A program made the position numbers and the translations under genes. Under the pieces are notes generated by a model. That model was not told the origin of the DNA and did not search any database. It worked only from the letters and a program-made list of their open reading frames with translations. From Turbatrix aceti (taxonomy: Eukaryota > Nematoda > Chromadorea > Rhabditida > Panagrolaimidae): DNA of 64,000 nucleotides. Shown piece by piece: positions 23,661 to 35,848 of this stretch. Where the stretch lies: NCBI GenBank assembly GCA_963969345.1, contig OZ017770.1, positions 7,077,246 through 7,141,245 on the forward strand, read 5' to 3'. Within the stretch, counting starts at the first letter, position 1; each line of letters opens with the position of its first letter.

Positions 23661-26410
23661 TTAGTAACCCATCTTCTTTCTTTTTTCTTCTTGTTTTTTC
23701 TTCCAGATCAGATAGTTGTGTTCTGCGGACATGTAGGCGGTTTCGAAGAAAAGGAAGACGAATTCGCAACATGTCAGGAAACTGATGCCGCACCAAAGAC
23801 CCAGTTGGCCTCCGAAATCGGCAAGCAAGTTGACAAACTGAAAAAAAACAAGTCAATTTTTTTTTGCAATTGATCACGTACGCCGTATGCTTCAGACTCT
23901 GTAAGCATTTCAAAATTAAGCTGCTCGTAGAAGACTTCGACCATGGCGCCGTTTTCTCTGAAATATTTTTAATATTTTTAATCGAAATAAAATAAATTAA
24001 TTTAAAAAAAAAAATTTACTTGTAATGAGCTGTGCACTCTTCCGACGTGCCATTACACGATCCCAGTTGGATTTTGAGGGATTGACTGGGCCATTTAGCC
24101 GGTGAATAGGTAACTGAATATATGGACTGACGACAGGGCTGTTGACAACGACATCGGAAGCTACCATGCAAGCCACCAAGCTGGCCCATGCGCTCATCCA
24201 GGCATTTTCCTAAAATATGCATTACATGTGGGAGAGAAATCGCCTGACTTCCTACGTACTTGCCACAGGATCGACAGCACTGCAATGATGGTAGTTGTCT
24301 GGTACCGGAAAACGAGGATCGCCACAGTGACAATCTTTCAGGACAAGTTGTTGGAAACACGATCGATAGCATCCCTAAAAACAACGTTGAAAACCGTACA
24401 ATTTGACTTTTGCGAACGAACTTCGACAGAATATTCGTAATCTTGATAAATATATTCAGCTGTTTTGCCGTCCGGAATGCAGTCACCGTAAGGCGCAGGT
24501 AAACGAGTCATTTTACGCAGACGGAGGCCGAAAGAAGAAATGTAGCCGGTTGGAGCGGAGTAACCAAAAGTATCAGGAAAGGGGAAATCTTCCTTGTCAT
24601 GGATCGTAAGACGCACTCCAGTAGCCTCGGTTGTTGGCATGTAGTCCGATGCATTGACGTACACCAGCATACGCAGACCGTACATAGGACCTGCTCGGAT
24701 GCTTGTCAAATTGACTGTTCGATTGTGATTAAACGTAAAACAGGAACCAAAAGTGGGGTCAACGTGCGTCAGAAAATCACTGAAATTTTTGTTTTTCTTT
24801 TAAATAATAAAAGTTTGAGTTACTTGTCAATGTCACATGCTTGGCCGTTAAATGAACATTTATGTACTAGCTCCCTCTTTGTGTTTGATAGCTTTTTGCG
24901 ATCTTCCATAGTGAGCGTGGCCATGGCAAACATGATGTTTTCCTTGGCTCTTGTCACAATGGCCACTTCATCGGTCATGCCCTAGAAACCGAAACAAAAA
25001 AACAATAAAAGCAACAAAAAAAGATGTAAACAAACTTGAAAACCCATAGCTTCGAGAAAGCTGGAGTCGTCTTCTTCTTCGCCGCTGAGAAACTCCCACA
25101 CCTTAACAATTTTTGAGCTGCCATCGTAGGCTACACAAAATTCTCCGGAAGGAGCGCAGATGCAAGGGTGCTTTGTAGGTCCGGCAGGCCCAGTTAGCTT
25201 GTTTGGTTCTAAACAAAGTCACATTTTTTTTATTTTTTAAGAAAAAAACATGAGGATTACTTTTTGTGCAGAAAGCATGTTCATCGCAACTTGCACATTG
25301 CTCGGACGCCCAATCGTTGTGGCCGTAGCACGGCCATGCATCTGTGGTTTTTCGATCGAAAGCGCAAAGACACTTATCGTCTTCGCCGTCTGGCTTGTCG
25401 TATTTATACTTCTCGCCTTCGCAATCCGTTTGTTCTTCGGAAACATCTTCACTGTTTTCTGCACAGTTGCACTTTGAATAACCCTGAAACATCAAATTTG
25501 CACAAAACAGACGTACATAATTTTGACTTACAGGCTCAAAAGTCGATCCAGCCATAGAAGATCCCTTTCCGAGAGCTTTGACGTCTCGTTTCTTTCTCTT
25601 TTTCTTTTTTTCTTCAGTTTTTTCTTCGCCGCCTGCTTTGTTCATAGCGCCATCGAAGGCTGAGAGCTAAAATTGTAGCATTTATTTATGCACGTAAACA
25701 ATATCATTTTGCTGGTAAACACACCGTTCGTTTGATGAGATCGACGTTGGTTGCCATGCTTGCTTTGTACGGGTTCAGATTACAAAGCGTGATGGCCGGA
25801 AACGGAGCGGTATCTGTATAAAATATTTTATACAAAAAAACAAAAAACAAATATTGTACCAAATTTGAGTTGAATGTCGACGATCTTCTCATTTCTGTTG
25901 TACTTATCCACGACAGATCGTGCATTTTGGTAAAGCATAGTTATACAGCCGACGAAAAGAATGACCCAAATTGCCCTAATAAGTTAAAGTACATAAACAA
26001 AAAAAAATTTTAAGTTAAACACAACCTACCTGTAATATCTGTTAGGAGCCTGACCAATCATGGGAATACCGTGAGCCGATGTTTTGTAGCAAAACTCGCG
26101 CATGTGCCACTGCATTCGCTTGTCGTATGGAAGCGATTTTGGATCGAACTCGCCATGAATAATCTCGCACTGAATAGCGGAATCCGTTGAATTGAAACAT
26201 TCACCGTAGCCAAAGTTTCCAAAATACTCCCTTTCAGTAACAAATTCCTGTTTTTCCCCGCCATCCTGAAATTTGAGTTTAAAAAAAACTTCTCCGTCAG
26301 ACAGAATGAAGTCTTACGTGAAGATAGGCGAGGGAATCACCGTAAACCTTCCGCATATATTCATCGCTATCGCGGAGTCGTTCCCAATTTTTTAAATTTG
26401 TTACCCACAT
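23661..26410 (-). CDS. mec-4: MEC-4-type degenerin (DEG/ENaC) mechanosensory channel subunit
   Basis: About 12 exons encode an amiloride-sensitive Na+ channel subunit of the touch-receptor complex. Start ATG 26408-26410 is chosen because [19 protein letters not shown] parallels the MEC-4 N-terminus. Landmarks in order: the gating motif [15 protein letters not shown] (about 26080); TM1 ([15 protein letters not shown]); [18 protein letters not shown]; a Lys/Arg-rich stretch preceding a Cys-rich domain ([36 protein letters not shown]); [67 protein letters not shown]; pore/TM2 [19 protein letters not shown]; and a basic cytoplasmic tail ending at TAA 23661. The residue at the degeneration (d) position, the Ala in LLADFGG, is the wild-type small residue. 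The linker after TM1 appears shorter than in C. elegans. An alternative first exon may lie upstream (26411-26503). Identification is strong. Confidence 0.93.
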
Positions 26411-26503
26411 GACTGCTTACGCAACAAAGTTGAAAGTGCCAACGATCTTCCTGAGTATCCAGGAATCGTTCATCTTGGCCGTTTTGTAGTCAGAAGATGC
26501 CAT
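26411..26503 (-). CDS. Possible alternative first exon of mec-4
   Basis: ATG 26501-26503 opens [20 protein letters not shown] and runs to ...FNFV, ending in a donor (GC|gtaagc). This could join in frame to the sequence after CGCGATAG at about 26353, replacing the conserved start with a different cytoplasmic N-terminus. The conserved [11 protein letters not shown] segment would then be intron. It is less likely than the MEC-4-like start, but the splice phase works. Confidence 0.3.
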
Positions 26504-27522
26504 TCGCTTCTTTTAAATGCATGCATAATGTTTTTTCCCTCGTTCTCAACCATTTCCCCTGTCTTCTTCCTCCCTCATTCATTGATTGTCGACACGAGTG
26601 TGTGTATATACTTAAACACTTTTTATTAATTAATATCGTATCAGCGGGAACATGAAAAGTCTAGACGTTTGTCTCAAAACGACCAACACTGTAAATCATG
26701 ACAAGTTACAAAAATCATCTCCGACTATTCTTTTAGGGGTAAAGATTTCTTGGGGCCAAGGAAAGAGACAAGCCGAACTGATTAACTACAAAAAAACCAA
26801 AATTTGGTGTTCGGATTACGTGGTGACCAGATGAGAAGGGTAGAGACGGAGAGAGAAACGTAAAGTCTGTGTGAGTAAAAAATCGAAAGAACACGAACTG
26901 TGAGTCACAAATAAAAAAAAAACCATACAATACAAAGAATAAGTTGCGTTCGTGCTGCAACAGCCAACCGGTGTTGAAAACAGAGCAACAGAAGGTAAGG
27001 AAGAACATCTTAGGAAAACGACGTAGAATTCAGTTTTACATAAAAAAATAGAGACAATTAAACAAACAAATTAGACGAACAATCATGATTAACAAAAAAA
27101 CAGATAGATACACGCCAAGGGATCTAAAATTATGCTTTGAGAGTCCATGTCATAGATAGGATACGGTTAAATTACTCTGGATGGGTTTAATGGATGAATG
27201 ATGGTGATTTAAGCGCTCAAAGCAAATCGGATGATAGGATCGTGATCGGCGGAGATTGCGCAGGAGCATCGTCGAAACGTGGGTGGTAATAGGGAAGGGA
27301 GAGTGATGACTAAAAACATTCCAACCAGTGAGGAACAAGCACTCAAGCTTTCCAGGAAGACAGATTCATTCCGGAAGATGAAGGAAGAAAAAAAACATGC
27401 AATCAACAAAACATCAAAGCAAAGCAGATCGTCGTGTTTTTTTTCTTGTGGTGGTTGTGAGAAGCGCTACGAAACAAGGAGATTGAGTAGATCAGAGAAA
27501 AGACTGCAAATGAAGGATCGGT
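26504..27522. other. Intergenic region and kin-2 3' UTR
   Basis: This kilobase lies between the kin-2 stop and the mec-4 start, both on the minus strand. It holds kin-2 3' UTR and the mec-4 promoter. A purine-rich stretch at 27270-27500 produces open frames on both strands without family or splice support. No RNA gene was seen. Confidence 0.4.
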
Positions 27523-30500
27523 TTAAGTCATCAGCTTCACGTAGGAGTTATAGTTAGAGACGTCGCGCTTGAGGATCTCACGGACGGGTCCCATGACGCG
27601 TTCGAAGCGGGCTCGGTCGAGTTTTACGCATTTCAACGGCGTCTTGGCGACGACTGTAGCGGCACGTGGGCGGTCCAGGAGCAGAGCGATTTCACCTGAA
27701 AGTTGCATGTTGGGATAAAAAAACAAGAGTCAGTTTTAAACAAATGTACCGAAGTAGTCCGAAGCTCCGAGCTTGCCGACGACCTCGAAGGAAGCATCAT
27801 CGCTGCGCTTCTGCAGGACTTCCGCTTCGCCCTCGACGATGATGAAGAATTCGTCGCCAGGCTGGCCTTGTTCAACGACGTGCGTACCCGGTTCGAAGTC
27901 GCACCGTTCCAGGGCATCGGCAACATTTGCACGTTCCCACTTGTCCAGATCGGCTGAAAAAAAAAACTCATTCCGTAAAAAAAAACTGGCGCCAAAAAAG
28001 TGAACTCACAGAGAATTTGTACTTTGCTGAGGAATTCATCGTACATCTTGCGTTTGCGCATGGTCGAGCCCATGAGAATGCCTCGATACGTCAGCCTGTC
28101 GATGGCCCAGAGCTTGACGCCATCGCTCTTGGCAACAACGGTTGCGGCACGGGGAGTGCCGTAGATGAGAGCGAGCTCGCCGAATGATCCGCCTTCCTTG
28201 ATGGAAAGCACGAATTCGTTGTTGACGAAGACATCGACGGTGCCGTGATCGATGACGTAGAAGTTGTCGCCTTCTTCGCCCTGAACAATGATGGTCTCGT
28301 CCTTCTTCTTCTCAACTGGGAACATGGCGTCAAAGATGGCCTTCTGCTCGTCGGCATCGAGGTGGGAGAAAAGGACGTTCTTGCACATCGCAGCGCGGAG
28401 CGCTTTCTGGGTTTCCTCATCCTTTGGAATGACTACTTTGTCGTAGTTTGCGGCTTCATTTTCGTCGGGTACCTGCAAATTGTGGGTGTGTATGCGTGAC
28501 GTGGTCCGGTCGATGGGGAAAAAGCTGTGAACTTACCTCGGCTGAGACTCCTAACCGCCGCCGACTCGATGGCATGCGTGGAACTTCGTCGAGAGTATCA
28601 TCGTCTTCTGCAGGCTCGCGCCGGTTGTTCAACTCCTGAAATGAAGCCAACATGTAAGCATTTGACGAAAAATGACACATGTGATAATGTTTTTATTATT
28701 TTTTTGCAAAAAAATGAATTATTAAAACCCCAGTGTAGATAGCGTCATTCCGGGAATGTGCATGCCTACCTGAATCATGTGAAATTTTTATTGCAGTGAC
28801 GTAAACAAAAATTCTAGAGAAACAATTAAACAATCAATGCAAAAAAGCAATTGCCTGTTTATCAAAGCTAGTGTCGGTGGTGGAAGCGGTGGTGGTGGTA
28901 AAAACGAGGAAGAACCAGAGCGAAAGAGCAGAGTGGAAAGAGACAAACTTAATACCACCGCTACCACCACAACTCTGTGACAATAGAGATCGGATCGAAT
29001 ATTGTGTCGTCCAACAACGTGTTGTTTTGACGATTGTTGACAAAAAAAAATACAAGACAGAAACCAATGAGACAGAGGGAAGGATGTACTTACCGTGACT
29101 GGCTTTCCGCTGGTATTGCTTTCGGACGGCTTTATAGATGGTGAAGCATTCTGCTGACTCTGACCTGAGGTCGAATTTCTTTTGCGACTCAGCTTTTGCC
29201 CCATTACAACATATCAACCGAGCAGTGTTTTCCAACAATACTGTGATTCCTAAGGACTGTATTCCGTGATAAGTTCAATGCAGGATGTGCACACGCACGC
29301 CAAGCCCTGACGTTGTACACGTCGTACAAGAAGCAGGAAAACTAACAATGATAGCAGCCGTCAAATAGCGTAAGCACGTACGCTAGAATATTTATGAAGC
29401 CATCAACAAACTAGACAACAGCGCAAGGAAGAATGAAACCAGTCTATTAAATTCATATGGGAAATGAAATTTCATGTTTGTGTTACAAAAAAAAACAAGG
29501 CTCCCCTACAAGCAAAAAAAAGTGTAATCAAAATAGAGGGGCATTTTATTGATGCGTCAGAACGGGACATGCTCCGCTCCAGAGCGAGCAACATAATTTC
29601 AAATCTAACGAGTAAGCTCATGGTGAGCAGTAGTTGAATTTGAAAAAAAAGGCAAGAAGAAAGCTACTCAAAAGAACCAGAAGAACTCATCGCAAAGAAC
29701 GCAGCCCAGCTTTCTGTCACTCAGTGTATATCGGTTGGAGTCTGTTGCCTTTCATTTTGCCATAGAAAAACGTCAGTAATAAGGCGTCCGTTCAAGAGAC
29801 GGGAGTACGCGCTTGGAACAAAAAAGCTCGAGCTCGAAAGCAAAAATGCAGGCGTGGAAAGCGAGCGCGCTGGTCTCTTGGTTGCCTGCAGCTGGTTCGG
29901 CTATATCTCCCCCCGCTGCTTGCCATTGAGTTTTAGGCATGTGTTGTTTTGCTAAAAAGACCCGCACAAAGCGAGACGCAAACATTGGTGGCAGATTGGC
30001 CCCCTACTGGCTGTCTTCCAGTCAGTCGCCGCTTATTGATTTACTAAATGTCATTTACGCAGCATCGTGTTAATGAAAACTGTAAAAATCCGTCATGTTG
30101 ATACCACGAATAGAAGAAAAACAATTGGGAGTGAGTAAACAAATAATGCCGCTAAGAAATGTGGTAAAAAATGCAGTCGTCGGGGTTGGGCAATGATCGC
30201 ATGTGTGTGTGTGAGTGCGATGATATATCACTTCATGCAAAAAGAAACAAACTCGAAGGAACCGCCAATCGATAAACCACTGCTTCAGCTATTTTAACAT
30301 GAGACCCCTACGCCGCACAACAATAGGACAGTCATCCATCCCAAAAAAATGTGATGTTTGAGACTCGTTTATGGTTCACCCCCCATGCACAGCAGAAAGC
30401 CAAAATTCGACAAAAACTGGTAGAAAGTTACCAAAGTTTTGACTCTACAATTTATATACCTCCCTCGTTTCGCCTGCTGGCAACGATTTTTTGTTATTCG

Positions 30501-30761
30501 CCCCATTTGTGAAATGTGCTTTAAAGAATAACAAAAAAATGCACCTTTTAGAGCAGCATAAAAAAAATTAAAACGAAAAGAACAAACCTGAGATCGTTGT
30601 TCGTTTAGCCTGTCAAAGTGCTCTTTCAAAAACAGAATTGGATTTTCCGGCTTGTGAATACACAGGCTAACAATGGCTTCCTTGACAAGTTGTTGAATAT
30701 TGTGTCGTTGAACGTATGCCTGACATTGTGCAAGTTGGGCATCCTCGTTTGAAGAAGCCAT
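27523..30761 (-). CDS. kin-2: cAMP-dependent protein kinase type I regulatory subunit
   Basis: The R subunit holds PKA catalytic subunits inactive until cAMP binds. The first exon (30761-30588) encodes the dimerization/docking helix bundle ([20 protein letters not shown]). Exon 28635-28537 carries the inhibitor site RRRLGVSAE, a pseudosubstrate with Gly/Val where Ser would be phosphorylated, as in type I subunits. The exon from 28472 to about 28009 holds cAMP site A ([20 protein letters not shown]). The next, about 27955-27751, starts [15 protein letters not shown], and site B is completed by [17 protein letters not shown]. The stop is at 27523 after [10 protein letters not shown]. Both cAMP pockets have the invariant FGE...RAA residues. 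A second first exon at 29204-29094 gives an isoform without the docking domain. Neighbour mec-4 lies 1.1 kb downstream on the same strand. Identification is strong. Confidence 0.93.
28640..30587 (-). other. Introns and internal promoter region of kin-2
   Basis: Apart from the alternative exon at 29094-29204, this interval is intronic. It includes a long intron (29205-30587) that should contain the promoter of the short isoform. CA/GT-rich and A-rich tracts are present. No independent gene is supported. Confidence 0.5.
29094..29204 (-). CDS. kin-2: Alternative first exon of kin-2 with N-myristoylation-type start
   Basis: This 37-codon exon starts [14 protein letters not shown] and ends at a strong phase-0 donor (ACG|gtaagt). 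It matches the phase of the docking-domain exon and of the shared exon at 28635, so the two first exons are mutually exclusive. Gly2 with Ser6 and following basic residues fits the N-myristoyltransferase consensus and a basic membrane-binding patch. The resulting R subunit would lack the dimerization/docking domain. The conserved frame and donor support a real exon; lipidation is inference. Confidence 0.65.
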
Positions 30762-33700
30762 CGTGTGCGTAGAAAGATTATCGTTCGACGAGAAGGATGT
30801 TCAGCTACCAATCGAACGGTAATACGGCACTAACACGATGCCTACGCACTGAAGAAAAAAAGAAAGATGTTTTTTAACAGTTGGCAGGAAATTGTAAAGT
30901 ACCACGCAAAAAAAAAGAAGAAAACACCGAGTTTCACGCATGATTGATCGATCTGTTGTAATGACAATGACCAAAATCAATGATAGATTTTGCTACTTGA
31001 ATGGTAGTTATAAACAAAAACTGGTAGACGCGCAACGTTTCCTGATTTTTTTTTTCAAAGAACTAAAGTGCATATTGATTCGTCAAGAATTTTGTAATGG
31101 TTACTGAATGATAACTCCCTATGTCGTCATCATCGCAAAACATCAGAGGGTCTAATCCTTACTGTAATACGGGGCATTGGGATGGAAAAATTCAATCCAT
31201 GTACAAAATCAAGTTTTTTTTTAAGTCAATGAAGATTTGCCAATTATCGGCTAATGTATATGACAGCTTTTTTGACGCAAAAACAAAACCAAAAAAAAAA
31301 GCAAATACTACTTAGTTGTCCGATTAGCAACCATATCTAAGATTTGGCAGTAATCATAAAAAAAAAACGCGTTCTAAAAAACGCTATGCTAAAAACGAAG
31401 AAGACTCGACCCACTCCGTGCCAGAAGCGAAAAATTTATGAAAGAAAATAGTCGATGAAGATGAAAATTAGCTCAAAAAATTATGTTAGATAAAAAACAG
31501 CAAAAACAGCGGTGTCTGGCAAATGTGACTAAAAAAAGGACGAATCATGTGTATGTACATATGCCTCTGAATTCTGCAAGCCGGCGGCAGTGAGAAAGGC
31601 ACAACATAATTAATCACAACATTTGTTATTTAAAAAAACGTAATATAGATATGTTATACTTTATTCGCAGCAGGCGTGAAGTAAAGCGTCTAAGGCGCGA
31701 TGCAAAGTAAAACTAATGCAAAAAGACGTAAAGCTTAATTAACGCCATGGTGGAATTTTAAAAGCGACTCCACGAACGCTCAACGATAGAATGCATGCCT
31801 GTTTGAGGCAGAAAATAAAACAAAACACGAAATGACAAAAAGCAATAGAATAGAACGGTAGAAAAAAAGACTACGCCAATTAAAAAACAGAAAACAACAC
31901 TGGCAGGCAAACGCTGGAGTTGTTGTGTACGTTAGCTGCACTTGAGTGGCATGCAAATTATCATTTTGATACATTTCTAATGATTAACAATTACGGTCAA
32001 TAGCAGAAAAAAACTAAAAAAACTTGCCTATTCGCGGACCATTCCCTTTCCGAGAGACAAAAAAACAAAAAAAATTCTGTCGCTATGGACAACGAAAAAC
32101 AGCAGCTGAGCAGACAACGAGCGTAAGTGTCCGCAGGCCAACAATATTTCACAGTTTTGAACGCATTACAAATCAAAACTGATAGCGTTTTCTATTCTGT
32201 GAATTATGAAAACAACATAAGTCATACGGCGGAAAAAGCCGTGACAGTTTGTGTGATAAATGTGATCCCTACAACGGAAAAAATAAAACAAATGACACGG
32301 AAAATAATTACCAATAACTATTAAGCAGTTATTGCGTATGATTTCTCCGCGCCGTCATCAAACAGGCGTAACTCCCACGTCACGGCACCTAGCTAGACGG
32401 GCTTCAATTCGATTTGTGCATCGCATCCAACCAAGAAGACCAAAAAAGTCAATATTCTTCGTACCGACGAAAGGCTAACGCGAAAAGCAAATAAGAAAAC
32501 CTAGAGGAGCAGAAGTTCAGCCGCAAAACAGAGCGGTAAGGAAGGGAAGACAATGCAAGGGAAAGTGTTGCGCAACTATAACATCTTCGTTTTATCCCCG
32601 GAGAAGGAAATATCATCAGTGCAAAAAAATGGACAGACCCGCAACGGGTTGTCGGCGACCGGCTAGTAGTTTGTTTCAGACTACACATGCGATATTGATT
32701 TGACACAAAATGCGCAATTGTCTGACTCGTCGTCGTTGTATGCAGTGTTGACGTACAAATCGCCAAACACGTCGAAAGTGCAGACGCGTGAACCGTTTTC
32801 TCTCTTTGACGAGATGTCATACGCATAAAAAAATTTTTCATGCAGGGAGCCGTGCTAACCAGCGATTTAAGCTTGTAAGCATCGCAGCAGAATGATCCTA
32901 TTCCGTTGCAAAGCTCCCCAGCAACCGAGAAATCTTATATATGCGTTGTGACGTCAAGTCAAAAGACAAAAAAAACTTAATTTGGACGGCTTGCGGCGTG
33001 CGGTTGGCTTGAGATAATAAACTAGATAATTCTAAAACCCCTTACGCGTTGCTTTTTTTTGTTAAGCAGGTTACGCCGATGTCCGCGCACGTTTCTGGCT
33101 AAAAGTCGACAATTGGCAATACAACTAAACATGTGTTGTAATTACTTAGCTGAAAACACGACGTAAACAGACTTTGGAATTCGAGGATACCACAAGCTGG
33201 AGACAAAATGTAGATTTGTTCGTTGTGCGACAATTATCCAAATGGGAAGAGCCTTTTTTTTTGATAAAGAAAACCGCGCTTTTCGTGGCATACAATGCTA
33301 ACAACGTAAATTGTGTGCACTGTAAGAAGTGCGGCAGGGGAGGAGGAAAGTCACGCGCAGGCGCGTTTTTATCCATTTTCGGTTTTAGCGTGTGCATGGC
33401 ATGTGCATGTGCATGCATCTGTGTGTGTACGTATTCGACAATATTTTTTTTTGACTAAACTGCAAAGCTAATGCCATTTCAGCCCCCAAAAGCAAGCTGA
33501 CACGCAAAGAGTAGTACGAGATTTTTCGCAATTAATGCCACAGTATATTTACTAGAACGTAAAGAGAAATATGCCTATTGTTAAAAAGGTGGGGTTCGAG
33601 AGAGCACCGTAGTATAAAATATTTTTTGTCATCAGTGCATATCAAACAATGAACACGTTTTATATGATTTCGTTGAAGCCGTCGGTACTATGACTTCTTG

Positions 33701-35848
33701 CAGAAGACAGAATGCACGCAGATGCGAAGGGTTGTACGTTTTTCGGTCAAGCAAAAACACGATCTATCATTGGTTTTTAAACCAAGCAATGATACAGCGT
33801 TTCATCTTCAAGAACATGGTGCACCCAATTTGCCTGCATTTCAAGGACATGGAGTTTAACGTCAAAGCGTCATTGAAATGTCTGTATCATACCGACGGGG
33901 ATAGACAGATGCCAAAAAAACGGTTCGGTTGACGCGCTCCAACATGATTGAGTAGTGTCAAAAGGAAAGCAAAAGCAAACTATTCTCCGCGAGTTGTTAT
34001 GGTCTTCTCGTTACTACGTCAGAGTACACGCCACTGCATAGTGATACACTGATGAAGAATCGAATCATCAGATGGTAATTATCCAAAAAAGAAGAAGGTG
34101 CAGCGCGGGTACGTTTGCAAAAAAAAATTCTCGCGAATGTTCGTTCGCGTACAAAGTTTTTATTCACGATGTGTAAGCCCAATCAAAAAATCGATGGAAA
34201 CAACGATTGTAAATTCTCATTAGCTGCAGGGCAAACAATACAAAAAAACGCCCTGTTCCTCAACCAAAAGCATGGCTTTTTGTTGACGTACTACGTCATA
34301 GCGAAGCAAAGCCGTACACTACATTGCTCCGCGAAGCAGCGATGACAACACAACTTCACACAAAGCAAGCTCATAAGCTGTACAAAAGCTCTAAGGAAAA
34401 CAGCCCGACAAAAAAAACAACAATAACAATTGCAGACGGGAACTGATTGATAAAGTTGCAACATTTTGCGTGTATCTACGGGGGTTGCCAGAATGCGAAG
34501 CAGCTTTTAAAGACAAATGTCATTTTGCACACACACATACACACATACTGCCAGCGGATATTACTAAAGAGCATCGTTGACAGCCGGCCGACCACTCGTC
34601 TCTCCTGGTGGAATATTTTGCCTCTTGCTCATTCCCCTCTCTCCTCTCTAACGCTCTTTTGCTCGTCTCGCGGTAATACACCCGCTGTCGCCTGTTCCTC
34701 TCAGATTATCCATAAATGCGCTGCTTATATTAGCCGCATGTTCTCTATCCCAGTGGTCCATCTCTTTTTTTTACAACGCGATGCTCTGCATATGACGAAA
34801 AAACCAAAACGTGTGATTTTGCATGGACGAAGAAAAAAAAAGCAGCAACCTGCCGATGGGGTACTCCGCATTGTATCACGTTTCATACCCCTTTGAAATG
34901 CAGGCTATCGCAGAAATTGTATTGGACTTGATAAATAAAATGCAACATCCAAACTGAACATTGACAACAAACCTCCCCCCTCCCCCGATAACACGTACAT
35001 CGCAATGCCTGCCCAGCATGTAGAGCAGCAGCGGCAGGTCTTACTTTACACGCTGTGCCTTGGCCGCGGTTTTATCCTGAGAAGGCGGTGCAGACTTCGC
35101 AGGATGAGGGCGTTGAGTGTTTCAAGACACATTGTGCAGAACGGCGAAATAGAGAAAAATTGTTAGCGACTATGAAAAAATCAATCTGCTAACAAACAAA
35201 AACCTCCTAAAGTACGCCATCCCCAAAAAAATCACTTGTCGAGTTAGTTTTTTCTACGTAACTTTGCAGACAGTTGTCTAGTTCGGAAGTGCAAAGTTCG
35301 AACAAAACATAACCACTCCCCTCTGAAATTATACCGCTGGCAGGTATTTCTTCCCACGAAAGAGGCATGGGCGTTTAACGGACACGTGCGGGGATATTAC
35401 AACAAATTGCTACTATGTCATGACTGAAAGGCAAGGAGAAAAAAAAATAAGAAGAAATATACATCACAACACCTAGCAGCAGCAACCTACTGCCACGTTG
35501 TGAGCGTACTTTCACAACGCAATTTTCCTAGCTAGCAATGGCATGCGAATGCCGGTGGTGCGTGTGGAAGCAAAAACTTTAAATCTATCGTTGTCATGAC
35601 GGCTTCTCCATGCCGCCCCAGTCAACACAGTATGGCTTCTTTCTGTTCTGGCGGCCTTAGCACGTCGACTCTCCCCAACCAGCATGGTTTTTTTGCAGTA
35701 AACCGACCAGTCGCACCTAGCTAAGGTTGGCTTTCAGCCACGCCGCTGCAACCAACCTGTCAAAGGATACATACATCCGTCGGGACGCTAGTCCAACCTC
35801 CAGCATTCTAATCATCACGTGTCACCGCCTTCCAGCCCAAATCCGGCC
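30762..35848. other. 5-kb gene-poor region between divergent kin-2 and kinesin genes
   Basis: No gene is supported. The sequence is AT-rich with many A/T runs, short microsatellites (TGTGTG at about 30200, CATGTGCATG at about 33390, ACACAC at about 34530) and small open frames lacking splice structure or recognisable residues. It must contain the promoters of kin-2 (minus) and the kinesin (plus), and has room for enhancers or small non-coding RNAs that could not be recognised by eye. No tRNA, snRNA or rRNA signature was found. Confidence 0.5.

Noticed and set aside
27277..27557. Lys/Arg-rich plus-strand frame downstream of kin-2
   Set aside because: Purine-rich 3' UTR sequence with open frames on both strands, no start context, splice signals or recognisable residues.
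33174..33458. 94-residue plus-strand frame in the gene-poor region
   Set aside because: Its tail is encoded by a TGCATG/TGTGTG microsatellite (MACACACICVCT). No further evidence for coding.
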